In this document: one piece after another, positions 25,792 to 34,404 of the stretch
How the letters are laid out: each line of letters starts with the position of its first letter
How positions within the stretch are numbered: the first letter of the stretch is position 1
Assembly (NCBI RefSeq): GCF_965201005.1
Contig: NZ_OZ241747.1
Coordinates: forward strand, 2,480,001-2,544,000
Direction: 5' to 3'
Origin: Mucilaginibacter_A sp965201005
GTDB taxonomy: Bacteria > Bacteroidota > Bacteroidia > Sphingobacteriales > Sphingobacteriaceae
DNA length: 64,000 bases
Notes under the pieces: model-generated
Told to the model about the DNA's origin: nothing
What the model saw: only the letters and a program-made list of their open reading frames with translations
The model's database searches: none
Translations under genes and position numbers: made by a program

Positions 25792-26268
25792 ATGTTGAAT
25801 TTATTCTTTTTCTTCTGGCTGAGGCTGTTCCATCCTTTTTATGTAAGCATAACGGAGATCAAGCAAAATCCGGCCAGTCATTCATTGGAAATCAGTTGCC
25901 GGATGTTTTCTGATGATCTGGAAAAAGCACTGGAAAAACAGTATCATGTTGAGTTAGATGTTATCAAACCAAAAGATAAAACGCTGGTAAACAAGCTGAT
26001 CAGTGATTATGTAAAAAAACGTTTACTCATCCACGCCGATGGAAAAGCGTTAAGTTTAAACTATGTTGGCTACGAAATCCAGGAAGACGGCACCTGGAGT
26101 TATTTTGAAGTAAAAGGCATTGATCCGCCCAGAAAACTAAATGTACACGATGCTTTATTGTTTGAGCAGCACCCGGAACAAATCAATATGATGCATGTAA
26201 CCGTTGGCGGCCAAAGAAAAAGCACCAAAGTGGACAACCCTGATGCTGATGCTGTTTTTGTTTTTTAA
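25792..26268 (+). CDS. DUF6702 family protein
   Basis: A 158-residue protein with a hydrophobic N-terminus (LFFFFWLRLFHPFYVS) and a single beta-rich domain. I assign it to DUF6702 from HPFYVSITEI, ISCRMFSDDLE and the closing DDAEF-like DADAVFVF region. In Bacteroidota this family is repeatedly found beside M1 peptidases and HupE/UreJ proteins, as here, which suggests a shared envelope or metal-related process. It is divergently transcribed from those genes. Confidence 0.8.
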   Translation: MLNLFFFFWLRLFHPFYVSITEIKQNPASHSLEISCRMFSDDLEKALEKQYHVELDVIKPKDKTLVNKLISDYVKKRLLIHADGKALSLNYVGYEIQEDGTWSYFEVKGIDPPRKLNVHDALLFEQHPEQINMMHVTVGGQRKSTKVDNPDADAVFVF

Positions 26269-26270
26269 GG

Positions 26271-26284
26271 ATGCTGTTTTTATC
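26271..26284 (+). repeat. Short motif, GT form, with partial mirrored copy
   Basis: ATGCTGTTTTTATC followed by GGG and TAAAAATCAG, so TTTTTA...TAAAAA can pair as a small hairpin. It lies between the convergent DUF6702 and GH1-like genes and could act as a weak terminator. Confidence 0.7.
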
Positions 26285-26293
26285 GGGTAAAAA

Positions 26294-27493
26294 TCAGAGA
26301 ATGATGTTTAAGCCGTATGTATCACGTTCTAAGGCCGAACGCCAAGCCTTGATCAAATTTTTATAAGCGGTGCCAACCGGGCGGATTTTTCGATCCAAAT
26401 CATACAAACCAAGCGGGTTTACAGTACCGTTGTTTTGCCTCAGTGCCGTGTCCCAATCCACCTGGTCAAGCAAACTATACCAGGTAAAACCAACAATCGG
26501 GAATCCATCCTGCTTAAAACGGTACAAATTTGCCCATTCTTTTTGCAGCCAAGTAACCGAGTGTGGTTCGGCAATGTTGGTTTCCGTGTGCATTACCGGC
26601 AAGCGGTAACGGGTATAATATTGATGGGTGATTACATAATAGCCGAATATTTCACCGGAAGCACTGGTTGAGCCATCTGCATGAACAATATGTTCATTGG
26701 AGGCATAATAATCCGTGCCCATAATACATTTTCCACGGATTTTGTTGTTCATGAACCATTCGTATTCTGCATCCGTCATCCCGTTTTCGATCAAATATTT
26801 GTAATGCGGAACTTTAATGGAGTGCGCGTAAGAAAGATCAAGCGACAAAAAGCGTTTCAAGTTGAGGAAATCCGCCAGTTCACAGCAACTCGGGTCTTCC
26901 GGATGAAAATATTCTGATGATTCACTTTGGATAAAAGTAACCTCCGGCTGCACTTTTGCAATCACCTCCATGGCCAGCACATTGGCTTTGCAAAGATGTT
27001 TTAAGGCGGTTACAAAGCTTTTGTCATCGGCCAGACTTTCGTTCCACCAGCCGTATTGGCCAGAAAATGAAGCAGCCACAAATATCTCATTTACAGGTGT
27101 ATAAAATTTTAAATGCGGATATCGCTTTGCAAACGCCTGCGCATATTCTGCAAAATATTGCGGAAAATCAGGGTTTTGAAAATTGTCCAGCCAATCCGGA
27201 ACACCAAAATGGCAAAGATCAACAATCGGTGTAATGTCGAGTTCTTTTAACCTTGCAAAAGTATCATCTGCAAAACTCCAATTGTACTGGCCTGGGCCAG
27301 TATGAGTTGAAAAATAAGGCGGCCCATAACGCAGAAATTTGATGCCAAAATCTTTAACCAATTGAAAGTCTTCCTGCCAGTGTTTATAGTGGCCGGTTTT
27401 TTCCAGTTCATCAACCCTTACCTTTTTTCCATCGATAAAAACAGTAGGATAACTGTTTTCGATACCGGTGGCAAACATAAACTTGTTTTTCAT
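26294..27493 (-). CDS. Family 1-like glycoside hydrolase (clan GH-A)
   Basis: A 399-residue TIM-barrel glycosidase without a signal peptide. The acid/base region reads YTPVNEIF, with Asn-Glu at the end of strand 4, and the nucleophile region reads VMHTETNI with Glu at strand 7. Both fit GH1-like beta-glycosidases, although the chain is shorter than the usual ~450 residues. The SDR gene lies 21 bp upstream on the same strand, so the two probably form an operon handling a glycoside and its sugar product. Substrate unknown. Confidence 0.8.
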   Translation of the reverse strand: MKNKFMFATGIENSYPTVFIDGKKVRVDELEKTGHYKHWQEDFQLVKDFGIKFLRYGPPYFSTHTGPGQYNWSFADDTFARLKELDITPIVDLCHFGVPDWLDNFQNPDFPQYFAEYAQAFAKRYPHLKFYTPVNEIFVAASFSGQYGWWNESLADDKSFVTALKHLCKANVLAMEVIAKVQPEVTFIQSESSEYFHPEDPSCCELADFLNLKRFLSLDLSYAHSIKVPHYKYLIENGMTDAEYEWFMNNKIRGKCIMGTDYYASNEHIVHADGSTSASGEIFGYYVITHQYYTRYRLPVMHTETNIAEPHSVTWLQKEWANLYRFKQDGFPIVGFTWYSLLDQVDWDTALRQNNGTVNPLGLYDLDRKIRPVGTAYKNLIKAWRSALERDTYGLNIIL

Positions 27494-27514
27494 AATACCT
27501 TGTTTATTAAACTT

Positions 27515-28243
27515 TTACAAGTTGTCCAATCGGTTACCATCAACTACTAAAGTTGTGCCGTTAATGTAAGAAGCCTCATCCGAAGCCATAAAACATATAG
27601 CCGAAGCCAGCTCTTCGGGTTTGCCAATCTGGCCTTCCATTTTTTCTACACCATCTTTGATGTTTGGGTTTGACCACAACATCGGCGTGTCCACAGCACC
27701 TGGGGCAACGCAGTTAAAGCGGGATTGTGAAGGTTTATATTCCAAGCTTAAGCCACGTGTAAAAGCTTCCATACCGCCTTTTGTGGTGGCATAAGGCAAA
27801 ACTTCAGGTGTGGTTTGGAAAGCGTGTACGGAACTGATGTTTACCACTGCACCGTTTTTCATGTGCGGCAAACTGTATTTACAAAACAGAAAAACAGATT
27901 TAAGGTTGATGTTCATCACTTTGTCCCAGTCGCTTTCTTCCAGGTCAACAATTTTAACAAACGTCATGAAAGCGGCATTGTTGACCAGCACATCAATGCG
28001 ATGATATTGATCGATCACTTTTTGCACACATTTTTCAATGTCATCTGCAATAGCCAAATCAGCTTTAATAAATGTGGCTTTGCCTTTTTGCTGGCGGATG
28101 GCATCGGCCGTTTCGTTTCCGTGTTGTTCGTTAATATCAACCACAATCACCGTTCCGCCTTCGGCCGCCATACGTAAACAAGTTGCTTTCCCAATCCCTG
28201 AACCACCACCGGTAACCAAACAAATTTTATTTTCAAATCTCAT
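27515..28243 (-). CDS. SDR-family oxidoreductase
   Basis: A 242-residue classical short-chain dehydrogenase. It shows the cofactor motif GGGSGIGKA (residues 11-19), NNAAF, and the catalytic Ser in NISSVH with Tyr-x-x-x-Lys in YATTKGG. A C-terminal substrate loop with a WSNPN segment follows. The GH1-like gene downstream suggests a sugar or sugar-alcohol substrate, for example glucose/galactose dehydrogenase-type activity, but this is a guess from context. Confidence 0.9.
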   Translation of the reverse strand: MRFENKICLVTGGGSGIGKATCLRMAAEGGTVIVVDINEQHGNETADAIRQQKGKATFIKADLAIADDIEKCVQKVIDQYHRIDVLVNNAAFMTFVKIVDLEESDWDKVMNINLKSVFLFCKYSLPHMKNGAVVNISSVHAFQTTPEVLPYATTKGGMEAFTRGLSLEYKPSQSRFNCVAPGAVDTPMLWSNPNIKDGVEKMEGQIGKPEELASAICFMASDEASYINGTTLVVDGNRLDNL

Positions 28244-28313
28244 AAATAGAGCAGTAATAGCTTATATACCGTAGCAGACGTGCTAAAAGAAGTATTGTTT
28301 ATCAAAAACAAAA

Positions 28314-28344
28314 AAAAGCGATAGTTTGACAAACTATCGCTTTT
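28314..28344. terminator. Strong terminator ending the pentose phosphate operon
   Basis: AAAAGCGATAGTTT and its exact complement form a perfect 14-bp stem with a 3-base loop, preceded by A and followed by T, so it works in both directions. It lies 45 bp beyond the pgl stop on the minus strand. A variant motif (28284-28294) and a GT motif (28375-28385) flank it. Confidence 0.9.
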
Positions 28345-28388
28345 ATAAAAAATTGAACCCTGAAATTTAGGTGATAAAAACAGTATTT

Positions 28389-29123
28389 CTATTTATTTTG
28401 AAGCAAGGCCGAAGCCGCTTGATCCATAAACCATTGCACGTCACCGTTTTCCGGTTTGATTAGTTGTGCCGGATATTCCTCGATATTTGTCGGATCTTCC
28501 AAAACGTGTTTTACCGCTTCTGCTTTACCGGCACCGTACAGTAAAAATGCGATGTGGTGTGCCTGATTGATCATTTTAGCAGTTTTAGTAATCCGGTAAA
28601 CCTGCTGATCTTCCAGAAATACTGCTTTTATGGTCGCTTCTTTCTCCTTCAGAACATCAGTGTGCGGAAATAATGAAGCCGTGTGGGAATTATCACCGAG
28701 ACCAAGCAAAATCAAATCAAATTTAACTTCCTGGTTTTTGAAATGATTATCAATTTGTTCGGCATAAGCTATTGCTGCAGATTCGGGCAAAACGGTAGTA
28801 TCAACCGCAAAAATATGATCAGGTTGAATATCTAAAGGATCAAACAATGCTGTTTTTACCATTAGAAAATTGCTCTCGGGCGAATTTTGCGGCACATTTC
28901 GTTCATCACCAAAAAAGAAATAAGCTTTTGTCCAGTCTAACTGTTGCCGATACCCTGAGGTTGTCAACAATTCATACAGTTTTTTTGGTGAAGTTCCTCC
29001 TGATAAAGAAACATTAAAAAAACCCTGCGCTGCAATGGCTTCATTTGCTGTTTTGATAAAATAAGCTGCAATGGCCTTTAACACTTCCTGTTCAGAAGGG
29101 AAAATATTCAGTTTTAAATTCAT
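28389..29123 (-). CDS. pgl: 6-phosphogluconolactonase
   Basis: A 244-residue enzyme of the DevB/SOL family that hydrolyses 6-phosphogluconolactone, step two of the oxidative pentose phosphate branch. The motifs FNVSLSGGTSPKKLYELL, FFGDERNVP and ILLGLGDNSHTASLFP are all present. It is the last gene of the operon, 3 bp after zwf, and is followed by the strong hairpin at 28314-28344. Confidence 0.95.
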   Translation of the reverse strand: MNLKLNIFPSEQEVLKAIAAYFIKTANEAIAAQGFFNVSLSGGTSPKKLYELLTTSGYRQQLDWTKAYFFFGDERNVPQNSPESNFLMVKTALFDPLDIQPDHIFAVDTTVLPESAAIAYAEQIDNHFKNQEVKFDLILLGLGDNSHTASLFPHTDVLKEKEATIKAVFLEDQQVYRITKTAKMINQAHHIAFLLYGAGKAEAVKHVLEDPTNIEEYPAQLIKPENGDVQWFMDQAASALLQNK

Positions 29124-29126
29124 TTT

Positions 29127-30635
29127 TTAATCTTCTTTTGCCGGCAAGGTAAACCAATGGAAACCATCACGCGCAATTAATGCTTCTGCAACTTCCGGCC
29201 CCCAGGAATCAGAAGAATAATTAGGGAATTTAGAACTCTTTTTACTTTCCCAAACGTTTAAAATCGGCATAATCAAAGCCCAGGCAGCCTCAACCTGATC
29301 GGCGCGCATAAATAAAGTCTGATCGCCTTGCATAGTGTCCAGCAACAAGGTTTCGTAAGCTTCCGGTGCGTCGTTGGAATAAGTTCCTTTATAATCAAAA
29401 ACCATATCAACGGTGTTGATCACCATATCTACGCCCGGACGCTTTGCCTGCACTTGCAAACGAATACTCATTTCCGGCTGTATGCTGATAATCAAGCGGT
29501 TTTGCTGCCAGCTTTCGGTTGCTTCGGAAGGAAAAACGGGATGCGGCACATCTTTAAACTGTATGGTAATCACCGAAGCAGATTGATGCAAACGTTTACC
29601 GGTGCGTACATAAAACGGTATGCCTTGCCAGCGCCAGTTGTCCACAAAAAACTTTACGGCAGCAAACGTTTCGGTGTTGGATTCGGGGTTTACATTTTTT
29701 TCCTGGCGATAACCCGGAACTTCTTTGCCATTAATCCAGCCTTTGCCGTACTGACCGCGAACAGCTGTATTTTTGATATTTTCGGATGTAAAACGACGCA
29801 TAGCGTTCAACACGTCCACTTTTTTATTGCGGATTTCATCTGCATCAAAATTTACCGGGATTTCCATTGCCACCAAACAAAGCAACTGCAAAATATGGTT
29901 CTGGATCATATCCCGCATTGCCCCTGCACCTTCATAATAATCGCCCCGATCTGCAACGCCCAATTGTTCGGTAACTGAAATCTGCACGTGTTCGATATAA
30001 TTTCGGTTCCAAAGCGGTTCCAGCAAAGAATTGGCAAAACGAAAAGTCAGGATGTTTTGAACGGTCTCTTTTCCTAAATAATGATCGATCCGGTAAATCT
30101 GTTTTTCCTGAAAAATGCCCTGCAGCAATTGGTTTAAAGATTTTGCAGATTCCAGATCATGGCCAAAGGGTTTTTCAATCACGATCCGGGTTTTTTCCGG
30201 ATTAGTGGCCAAACCACTTTTAGAAATATTCTCTGCAATTATCGGGAAGAACTGCGGCGCCACTGCGAGGTAATAAATCACATTTGCTTCCTGGTTCCAA
30301 TCGCCTTCGTATTTTTTAATCAGATTGCCAAATTCAGTATAAGTTTCGGCATCGTTCAAATCTGCCGGCTGGTAAAAAACATTGTCTGAGAAAGTTTTCC
30401 ACTTGTCATCTTTGGCTTTTCCGCTGCGTGAAAACTGATTGATACCATCCAGCAATTTAGATTTAAAATCATCATCAGACAATTTTGTACGGCCTGTGCC
30501 AATGATCGAAAACTGATTTGGCAGCCAATCATCCAGGAATAAATTGTACAAGGCAGGCGTAATTTTTCGCCAGTTTAAATCGCCAGTGCCACCAAAAATC
30601 ACAAATACCGTAGGCTGATTCTTAGTTGATTTCAT
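29127..30635 (-). CDS. zwf: Glucose-6-phosphate 1-dehydrogenase
   Basis: A 502-residue NADP-dependent enzyme converting glucose 6-phosphate to 6-phosphogluconolactone. The cofactor motif is FGGTGDLNWRK at the N-terminus, and the active-site signature RIDHYLGKE carries the catalytic His. I start at ATG 30635, because the open frame up to 30740 overlaps gnd and lacks family similarity. It sits 40 bp after gnd, and a variant of the short motif (30661-30671) lies between the two genes. Confidence 0.96.
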   Translation of the reverse strand: MKSTKNQPTVFVIFGGTGDLNWRKITPALYNLFLDDWLPNQFSIIGTGRTKLSDDDFKSKLLDGINQFSRSGKAKDDKWKTFSDNVFYQPADLNDAETYTEFGNLIKKYEGDWNQEANVIYYLAVAPQFFPIIAENISKSGLATNPEKTRIVIEKPFGHDLESAKSLNQLLQGIFQEKQIYRIDHYLGKETVQNILTFRFANSLLEPLWNRNYIEHVQISVTEQLGVADRGDYYEGAGAMRDMIQNHILQLLCLVAMEIPVNFDADEIRNKKVDVLNAMRRFTSENIKNTAVRGQYGKGWINGKEVPGYRQEKNVNPESNTETFAAVKFFVDNWRWQGIPFYVRTGKRLHQSASVITIQFKDVPHPVFPSEATESWQQNRLIISIQPEMSIRLQVQAKRPGVDMVINTVDMVFDYKGTYSNDAPEAYETLLLDTMQGDQTLFMRADQVEAAWALIMPILNVWESKKSSKFPNYSSDSWGPEVAEALIARDGFHWFTLPAKED

Positions 30636-30675
30636 AATTAAGAGTGATAAAAAAGGTGGATAAAAGAAGTATCTG

Positions 30676-32112
30676 TTAGTTATTGGTTTTGTGCGAAGGG
30701 ATTGCCTGCCACTCGGTATGGAACACACCTTCTTTACCAATCAATTCGTAAGTATGTGCGCCAAAATAATCGCGTTGTGCCTGGATCAGGTTGGATGGCA
30801 TATTTTTAGTGCGGAACGTTTCAAAATAATTCAGGCAAGAACCATAAGCCGGTATAGCAACACCTGATCCAATGGCCGCAGCAACCACTTTACGAATGGC
30901 TCTTTCGGTTTCTTTAACCAAACCTTGCACTGTTTCATCGAGTAGAAGAAGCTCCATGCCAGGGTTTTGATCGTAAGCTTTTGTGATTATGTTCAAAAAC
31001 TCCGAACGGATGATGCAGCCGCCACGCCAAATGCTGGCAATGGCTGCCAAATTCAACTCATACTGATAATCTTTAGAGGCTTTATACAATAGATGCATTC
31101 CTTGTGTATAAGTGATGATCATATTGAAGTAGAATGCTTGCTCTAAGGAATCCAAAAACTCTTCGCTATTTTCTGCCATTAACGGAAGTTGTTCGTCATA
31201 AAGCTCTGATAATTCTACGCGTAAAGCTTTGTATTTTGATAAATCCCGCATAGAAACAGCCGTATCAATTGTTGGTACAGGTAATTCCAGATCCATTGCT
31301 ACTTGTGAAGTCCATTTTCCAGTACCTTTTGCCCGTGCTTCATCTTTAATATCATTAACCAGCAACATATCTTTCCCTTCTTCTTTAAAGGCAAAAATAT
31401 CTTTGGTAATATCTAACAAATAGGATTTTAAACGGCCATCATTCCATTTGGCAAAAGTTTTTTGGATAGATGCATCGTCCATTTTTAAACCTTTTTGCAT
31501 AATGCCATATGTTTCTGCAATCAGCTGCATCAAACCGTATTCAATACCGTTGTGCACCATTTTTACAAAGTGTCCGGAAGCACCCGGTCCAATATATGTT
31601 ACGCAAGGTTCATCATCAACTTTTGCAGCAATGGCTTCAAAAATATTTTTTACATGCTGATAAGCTTCTTTGTCACCGCCAGGCATCATGCTTGGGCCAT
31701 TGCGTGCGCCTTCTTCACCACCAGAAATCCCCATGCCAAAGAAGTGCAGTTTTTTCGAGTTTAAATATTCTACGCGGCGATTTGTATCTGTAAAATGAGA
31801 ATTACCGCCATCAATAATAATATCTCCTTCTTCCATTAGCGGAAGCAAATCTTCAATCACGCTATCAACAATTTTGCCGGCCGGAACCAGCATCATCAAA
31901 GCACGCGGTTTTTGCAAACTGCTGATAAAGTCTTTTAATTCCGGAAACCCTTTAACTGGTTTGCCTACGCCTTCTTTTTCAAGTAATCCGATTTTGGCTG
32001 TATCTTTATCATAACCTGCTCCGGAAAAGTCATGATCTACCATGTTCAGCAATAAATTCCTGCCCATAGTCCCAAGACCAATCATTCCAAATGTGTATTT
32101 ATTGTCCGCCAT
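30676..32112 (-). CDS. gnd: 6-phosphogluconate dehydrogenase, decarboxylating
   Basis: A 478-residue enzyme producing ribulose 5-phosphate, CO2 and NADPH. It has the Rossmann motif GLGTMGRNL, the substrate signature ISGGEEGARNGPSMMPGG, the active-site Lys in FVKMVHNGIEYG and the C-terminal domain with WRGGCIIRS. Its length matches the family. The HAD hydrolase gene lies 10 bp upstream. Confidence 0.97.
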   Translation of the reverse strand: MADNKYTFGMIGLGTMGRNLLLNMVDHDFSGAGYDKDTAKIGLLEKEGVGKPVKGFPELKDFISSLQKPRALMMLVPAGKIVDSVIEDLLPLMEEGDIIIDGGNSHFTDTNRRVEYLNSKKLHFFGMGISGGEEGARNGPSMMPGGDKEAYQHVKNIFEAIAAKVDDEPCVTYIGPGASGHFVKMVHNGIEYGLMQLIAETYGIMQKGLKMDDASIQKTFAKWNDGRLKSYLLDITKDIFAFKEEGKDMLLVNDIKDEARAKGTGKWTSQVAMDLELPVPTIDTAVSMRDLSKYKALRVELSELYDEQLPLMAENSEEFLDSLEQAFYFNMIITYTQGMHLLYKASKDYQYELNLAAIASIWRGGCIIRSEFLNIITKAYDQNPGMELLLLDETVQGLVKETERAIRKVVAAAIGSGVAIPAYGSCLNYFETFRTKNMPSNLIQAQRDYFGAHTYELIGKEGVFHTEWQAIPSHKTNN

Positions 32113-32122
32113 TGTTTTTAAT

Positions 32123-32740
32123 CTAAAATTGTGATTTAATCTGTTCTAATAAATGTGTTGTTGTTTCAAAATCTTTATGCTGATATACGTTGATGCCGGT
32201 TGTTTTGGCCACTTCTATCAGCATCGCCCGATCATCAAAATAGTAACACTGTTCTGGTTTTGCCTGGGCAATGCCCGTTGCCAACTTAAATATGGATGGA
32301 TCTGGTTTGCGCACACCTACCTCGCAGGAAGAAATAAAAGCATCAAAACACCGGTGCAGACCAAATTTTTTAATGCGGTAATTGTTTAGTTCTCTTCCTT
32401 CGTTGTTGATGGACATGATCCTGAAACCACAATCTTTTTTCCATTCGATCAGCCATTGTAACAAATCAGGAAGTTCTTTTGATTCGGAAAACACAAAAGC
32501 TTTAAAATCTTCCCGGGTAAAGTTTCGTGGATGATTAAAAACCACCGTATTTAAGTATTCATCCAGTGAGATTTTTCCGATTTCGTAGATATTAAAAATA
32601 AGATTATGCAGAGCTTCCATCTCTGCATAATCTATCTTAAAAACTTTTGCCGCCAGCTGACGTGATTCGTGTCCCCAGCCATTCGTCAGCAAAACACCGC
32701 CTACATCCAGGAACAAAATTTTGGGATAGCCGGCTTCCAT
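32123..32740 (-). CDS. HAD-superfamily hydrolase
   Basis: A 205-residue HAD subfamily IA phosphatase-like protein. Motif I is FLDVGGVLL, an Asp-x-Gly-Gly variant found in epoxide-hydrolase-like and YihX-like members; motif II is MSINNEG, motif III has the Lys in GVRKPD and motif IV is YYFDD. Position inside the pentose phosphate operon, between tal and gnd, suggests a sugar-phosphate substrate such as glucose 1-phosphate. That assignment is inferred from context. Confidence 0.88.
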   Translation of the reverse strand: MEAGYPKILFLDVGGVLLTNGWGHESRQLAAKVFKIDYAEMEALHNLIFNIYEIGKISLDEYLNTVVFNHPRNFTREDFKAFVFSESKELPDLLQWLIEWKKDCGFRIMSINNEGRELNNYRIKKFGLHRCFDAFISSCEVGVRKPDPSIFKLATGIAQAKPEQCYYFDDRAMLIEVAKTTGINVYQHKDFETTTHLLEQIKSQF

Positions 32741-32745
32741 ATATT

Positions 32746-33846
32746 TTAAGCTACGGCTTTTTGTTTTTGCTTTTCAATTGCGGCCAGCAGTTTATCATAT
32801 GGCTGATTGAATTTCTCAATGCCTTCTTCTTCCAGTTGCTGGGTAATTTTGGCCAGATCAATGCCTGCTGCTTTGATTTGCTCTAAAGTTTTGGTTGCTT
32901 CGTCCAAACCTTGATCTAAAGTATTTGCTGCGTTGCCATGATCCCGGAAAGCAACTAAAGTTTCCATCGGAATAGTATCAACAGTATCCGGACCGATCAA
33001 AGCTTCTACATATTTCACATCAGAGAAAGACGGATCTTTGCTACCGGTGCTTGCCCAAAGCAAACGCTGTGGCTTGGCACCTTTATCTGCCAGTTTCTGC
33101 CATCTTTCTCCGCTGAAAACACGTTTATAAATCTCGTAAGCTTTTTTTGCGGAGGCAATTGCCACTTCACCTTTGAGGTGATCTAAACCTTTTTCTTTCA
33201 GCATTGGATCAACCAAAACATCAATACGGCTTAAAAAGAAACTGGCCACAGAAGAAACGTATTCAATTGGTTTACCGGCAGCAACACGTTCTTCCAAACC
33301 TTTTATATAAGCTTCGGTAACGGCTTCATATCTTTCCAAACCAAAAAGCAACGTAACATTAATGTTCAAACCTCCTGCAATAGATTTTTGAATGGCCGGC
33401 AAACCTTCTTTTGTTCCCGGGATTTTGATCATCACGTTATCTTTATGTACGGCTTTCCATAGTTCTAAAGCTTGTTTGGTTGTGCCTTCGGTATCGTTTG
33501 CTAAACGCGGCGAAACTTCCAAACTAACATAACCATCAGCACCTTTTACTTCATCTTCATAAACCTGCAAAAACATATCGGCCGCGCGTTTGATATCTTC
33601 TACCGCAACGCCGTAAAAAATATCATCATTGCTTTTGCCCTCTTTGGCCAGCCTGGCAATATCTGCATCATAATCAGAACTGCTGCTGAAAGCTTTCTCA
33701 AAAATTGCCGGATTTGATGTTACGCCACGCACGCCATCATCAGTAATCAGTTTTTGCATATCGCCGGAATCCATAATCTTTCGGTCGATAAAATCCAGCC
33801 AGATGCTCTGGCCTAATTCATGTATTTTTTTTAATCTGTTTTCCAT
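32746..33846 (-). CDS. tal: Transaldolase
   Basis: A 366-residue transaldolase of the longer Mycobacterium/cyanobacterial-type group. It shows QSIWLDFIDR at the start, VTSNPAIFEKA, the Schiff-base Lys in MIKIPGTKEG and LWASTGSKDP. It exchanges dihydroxyacetone units between sedoheptulose 7-phosphate and glyceraldehyde 3-phosphate. It lies 18 bp after rpiB and 5 bp before the HAD gene; a variant motif (33849-33859) fills the short rpiB-tal gap. Confidence 0.96.
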   Translation of the reverse strand: MENRLKKIHELGQSIWLDFIDRKIMDSGDMQKLITDDGVRGVTSNPAIFEKAFSSSSDYDADIARLAKEGKSNDDIFYGVAVEDIKRAADMFLQVYEDEVKGADGYVSLEVSPRLANDTEGTTKQALELWKAVHKDNVMIKIPGTKEGLPAIQKSIAGGLNINVTLLFGLERYEAVTEAYIKGLEERVAAGKPIEYVSSVASFFLSRIDVLVDPMLKEKGLDHLKGEVAIASAKKAYEIYKRVFSGERWQKLADKGAKPQRLLWASTGSKDPSFSDVKYVEALIGPDTVDTIPMETLVAFRDHGNAANTLDQGLDEATKTLEQIKAAGIDLAKITQQLEEEGIEKFNQPYDKLLAAIEKQKQKAVA

Positions 33847-33864
33847 GATACTTCTTTTATAAGG

Positions 33865-34308
33865 TTATTTTTCTAACTGATGAACTTTTTCCATGCGGCG
33901 TAAATGGCGTTCGGCACCAATAAATTGAGCTTTTAAAAATGTGGAAATGAGTTCCTGCGCCACGTTAAACCCAACTACGCGTCCGCCAATTGTCATCAAA
34001 TTCATATCGTCATCTTCCACGCCTTGATGGGCGGAAAAATGTTCGGTAATTAAAGCAGCACGTACACCGGCGACTTTGTTGGCCACGATACAAGCCCCAA
34101 CGCCGCTGCCGCAAACGGCAATGCCACGATCTACTTCTTTTGCAGCTACAGCTTTTGCAAGCGGAATAACGTAATCCGGGAAATCATCTAACTGAACCAA
34201 CTCTTTCGCACCAAAATCCACTACTTCATGGCCTAAACTTTTCAAGTAACCACGCATCATTTCTTTTAGTTCAAACCCACCATGATCTGCCGCAATCCCA
34301 ACTTTCAT
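33865..34308 (-). CDS. rpiB: Ribose 5-phosphate isomerase B
   Basis: A 147-residue RpiB/LacAB-family isomerase. The sequence opens MKVGIAADHGGFELK, with DFPDYV, the active-site Cys in GIAVCGSGVGACI, ANKVAGVRAAL and the RHLRRMEKV tail. It interconverts ribose 5-phosphate and ribulose 5-phosphate. The open frame continues to 34383, but the extra 25 codons are encoded by a repeat element, so ATG 34308 is the true start. It lies between tkt and tal. Confidence 0.95.
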   Translation of the reverse strand: MKVGIAADHGGFELKEMMRGYLKSLGHEVVDFGAKELVQLDDFPDYVIPLAKAVAAKEVDRGIAVCGSGVGACIVANKVAGVRAALITEHFSAHQGVEDDDMNLMTIGGRVVGFNVAQELISTFLKAQFIGAERHLRRMEKVHQLEK

Positions 34309-34326
34309 CTTTGTTAATTTTAGGGT

Positions 34327-34396
34327 GATAAAAGAAGCATCCGCCTCACCCCTGCCCTCTCCAATAGAGAGGGAGTAGGCCAATGCTTCTTTTATC
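34327..34396. repeat. Inverted motif pair enclosing a G+C-rich palindrome
   Basis: Reverse motif GATAAAAGAAGCAT (34327-34340) and forward motif AATGCTTCTTTTATC (34382-34396) flank 41 bases containing CCCTCTCC-AAT-AGAGAGGG. The inner palindrome belongs to a CCTCTCC...GGAGAGG repeat type I recognise as common in Bacteroidota intergenic DNA. Ends can pair as well, which makes a large cruciform or an mRNA hairpin between tkt and rpiB. Confidence 0.8.
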
Positions 34397-34404
34397 GGGT
34401 AAAT

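Noticed and set aside
34309..34383. N-terminal extension of RpiB
   Set aside because: The 25 codons are encoded by the nested repeat, and the family starts at MKVGIAADHGG.
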